Of a stretch of DNA of 64,000 nucleotides, positions 62,425-64,000 are shown piece by piece. The notes below the pieces were generated by a model. The model saw only the letters and a list, made by a program, of their open reading frames with translations. It was not told the origin of the DNA and searched no databases. The DNA lies in the NCBI GenBank assembly GCA_963825625.1, contig CAWGUF010000010.1:124001-188000 (forward strand), given 5' to 3'. Made by a program: the position numbers and the translations under genes. Position 1 is the first letter of the stretch; every line of letters begins with the position of its first letter. The stretch comes from CAMDPA01 sp963825625. Lineage in GTDB: Bacteria; Pseudomonadota; Alphaproteobacteria; Rhizobiales; Hyphomicrobiaceae.

Positions 62425-64000
62425 ATCAATGATATGAATGTAAATTGTTGGATCGAAGCAGGAGGCCATCACACCCATATCACACGCTGAAATGGCTCCT
62501 TCATCACACGGCAATCGCGACGTTCTGACGCAAAGAAATCGGTGATATACTTAGAGTTATAATAAGGGTCAATCACAGGAAGATCGATGCCTTCGTGGTC
62601 GTGAACCTAGAGCTTGAACCCGGGGTTTGTCGGTGCACGTCGACGCGACCCCAGTGCTGCTTGGGCAGTCCACCCCGCATGACTTGGTTCAGATCTTCTC
62701 GCGGGTCGGTGGGTTCATGCCGACCTCGTCTCAGCCACGGCAATTTCATAGCCGAGGCTGCGGTAACCGGTTTGCCTCCTCGCCGCCATCCGGGCCAGCA
62801 TTGCGATCCCGGAGTCCACATAGTCGTAGACGATCACTTCGCGCTTGGCATGGTGATCGCGGTGCAGGCGGCCCACATACTGGGCGAGCGTGCCCCTCCA
62901 TGAGATCGGCATCGTCAGGAACAGCGTGTCGAGGGACGCGTCGTCGAACCCTTCCCCGAGATAGCGACCGGTTGCTAGGACAAGCCGCTCTTCGGAATCG
63001 GGGCGCTTCAAGCCCTCCTCTGCCGTGTGCCGCTCGGCAGCGCTCATGCCGCCATAGAGCACAACAAGGTTGCGCGTGAACTTGCCGAGCCGAGCCCTGA
63101 AATACTCGAGATGGTCGCGGCGCTCGGTCAAGATCACAGGTCGGCGGCCGGCCTCGAGAGATAGCAGGACGTCGTCGAAGATCAGATCATTGCGCTTTTC
63201 GTCCTGAGCAAGCGCAGCGTAGAGCACGGATATTTGTTGTGGCCCCTGAACCTCCTGATCCGGTTTCAGGCGAAAGGCGGTCTCGCGAAGCCGGACCTTG
63301 TGGCTGAACGAGCGGGTCGCAGCCTGGGACTTTGCATCGAACTCGATACCGGATGGGGCCACACTGCATGAAGATGATCGGGTGGTGACCATCCTTGCGG
63401 GCAACAGTGGCCGACAGACCAAGAACGTAGCGTGCCTTGGCCCGCCGCGCCACCAGCTCGAAGCTGACAGCCGAGAGGTGGTGGCACTCATCGACGATGA
63501 GGTGGCCGTAGTCCGCGACCAGATCGCTCACCTCGCCTTTACGAACAAGGCTCTGGATTAACGCGATATCGATCCTGCCGGTCGGCTTGCGCTTTCCGCC
63601 GCCGATCGTGCCGATATCGCGGTCTTCGACCGACAGAAACGTTCGCAGTCTCTCGCGCCATTGGTCCACGAGCTGTCGCCGATGGACGAGAACAAGAGCA
63701 TTGACGCCGCGCGCCGCGATCATGCTAGCTCCCACGACGGTCTTGCCGAATGCCGTCGTGGCCGCCAGCACGCCGTAGTCGTGAGGCTCGATCGCCGCGA
63801 CGGCGGCCGACTGAACGGCATGCAAAGTTCCGATGAATTTGACGTCGAGCGGGTGCCCTGTATGACGTTCATCTTTGAGGTTCAGCTTCGCACCATTTGA
63901 CTGGAGCAGCTGGATGGCCTCATCGAGGCATCCGCGAGGGAGACCGACATGACGCGGGTGAAGCTCGGCACAAGAAATGATCCGCGGCTTGCCGAAAGTC
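62404..64000. mobile_element. Possible edge of an acquired island
   Basis: Starts where the EVE gene is cut and runs out of the window. The first about 30 bases are very AT-rich and include TAATAA-AA-TTATTA (62408-62421), a perfect dyad that could be a recombination core. From 62425 to 62714 no gene is supported. A helicase gene follows on the opposite strand. No integrase or transposase is visible; the island call rests on the truncation, the composition shift and the helicase type. Confidence 0.4.
62715..64000 (-). pseudogene. Superfamily 2 DEAD/DEAH-type helicase, C-terminal part, one frameshift, cut by window edge
   Basis: On the minus strand from the window end: RIISCAELHPRHVGLPRGCL, ATP-site LAATTAFGKTVVGASMIAAR, LVLVHRRQLVDQWRERLRTF, DIGTIGGGKRKPTGRIDIAL, Walker B HLIVDECHHLSAVSFELVAR, LGLSATVARKDGHHPIIFMQ; then after a +1 shift near 63335 EAGRRPVILTERRDHLEYFR, GRYLGEGFDDASLDTLFLTM and QYVGRLHRDH. 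This arrangement matches the helicase half of proteins annotated as TOTE conflict-system primase-helicases and related restriction-type helicases. The N-terminal domains lie beyond 64000, so the exact class is not settled. Confidence 0.75.

Noticed and set aside
62573..63079. Short frames on both strands between the EVE fragment and the helicase
   Set aside because: No recognisable domains, no good start sites, and partial overlap with the helicase C-terminus in another frame.
1..64000. CRISPR arrays, tRNA or rRNA genes
   Set aside because: No regularly spaced repeats and no cloverleaf or ribosomal sequence were seen in the intergenic regions; the only structured RNAs supported are the riboswitch and tmRNA.

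Overview
The window looks like a GC-rich alphaproteobacterial chromosome, most likely Hyphomicrobiales. The evidence is the gene order ccmI-ccmE-ccmF-ccmH / degP / OmpR-type regulator / kinase / glnE, a FeuP/FeuQ-like two-component pair, an IalB-family protein, an aerobic (late cobalt insertion) cobalamin pathway, and a circularly permuted two-piece tmRNA gene, which is typical of alphaproteobacteria. No genus is claimed.

Layout. 1-2.3 kb: tail of a PepSY-like protein, a FeuP-like response regulator and a badly decayed FeuQ-like kinase. 2.4-14.3 kb: glycine-zipper lipoprotein, cytochrome c maturation operon, DegP-type protease, two-component system and glnE. 14.4-19.0 kb: seven-EF-hand secreted protein, ECF sigma factor, probable anti-sigma factor, Spy/CnrR-like periplasmic protein and two related membrane proteins. 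19.2-20.3 kb: LLM flavin oxidoreductase. 20.5-45 kb: a nearly complete cobalamin supercluster in several transcription units (cobT-cobS, cobC, cbiB, cobQ, cobO-cobU, a cobalamin riboswitch followed by an outer-membrane-like protein, hupE, DUF1636, cobW, cobN, cobG-H-I-J, cobK, cobL-E-M, cbiD, cobA-cobB). 45-50.8 kb: an orphan tricarboxylate-transporter binding protein, a 1077-residue cytoplasmic B12-dependent reductive dehalogenase fused to its own flavin/NAD/[2Fe-2S] reductase, a small unknown protein, and a TPR-cytochrome c fusion. 51-62 kb: purN, cytochrome P450, pyroglutamyl peptidase, EamA exporter, SPOUT methyltransferase, IalB-like protein, degenerate SDR, arsR-arsC-aquaporin operon, tmRNA, NrtR-like regulator, tyrosine phosphatase and HD hydrolase. 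62.2-64 kb: an EVE-domain gene cut off after about 53 residues by AT-rich DNA, followed by a helicase fragment that leaves the window.

How it fits together: the B12 cluster makes the cofactor that the neighbouring dehalogenase needs, and the riboswitch ties the likely cobalt-uptake and cobaltochelatase genes to B12 level. Two structures stand out as little described: (1) a 1.2-kb cassette between cobQ and cobO, consisting of one ATPase gene bounded by 30-bp imperfect inverted repeats; (2) the self-sufficient dehalogenase next to its cofactor factory.

Quality warning: at least eight genes carry frameshifts or in-frame stops (feuQ-like kinase, degP, glnE, cobT, the ATPase, the riboswitch-linked outer-membrane protein, cobM, the helicase). 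Several are genes one would expect to work, and most lesions are single-base, so sequencing error must be separated from real decay before any of them is called dead.
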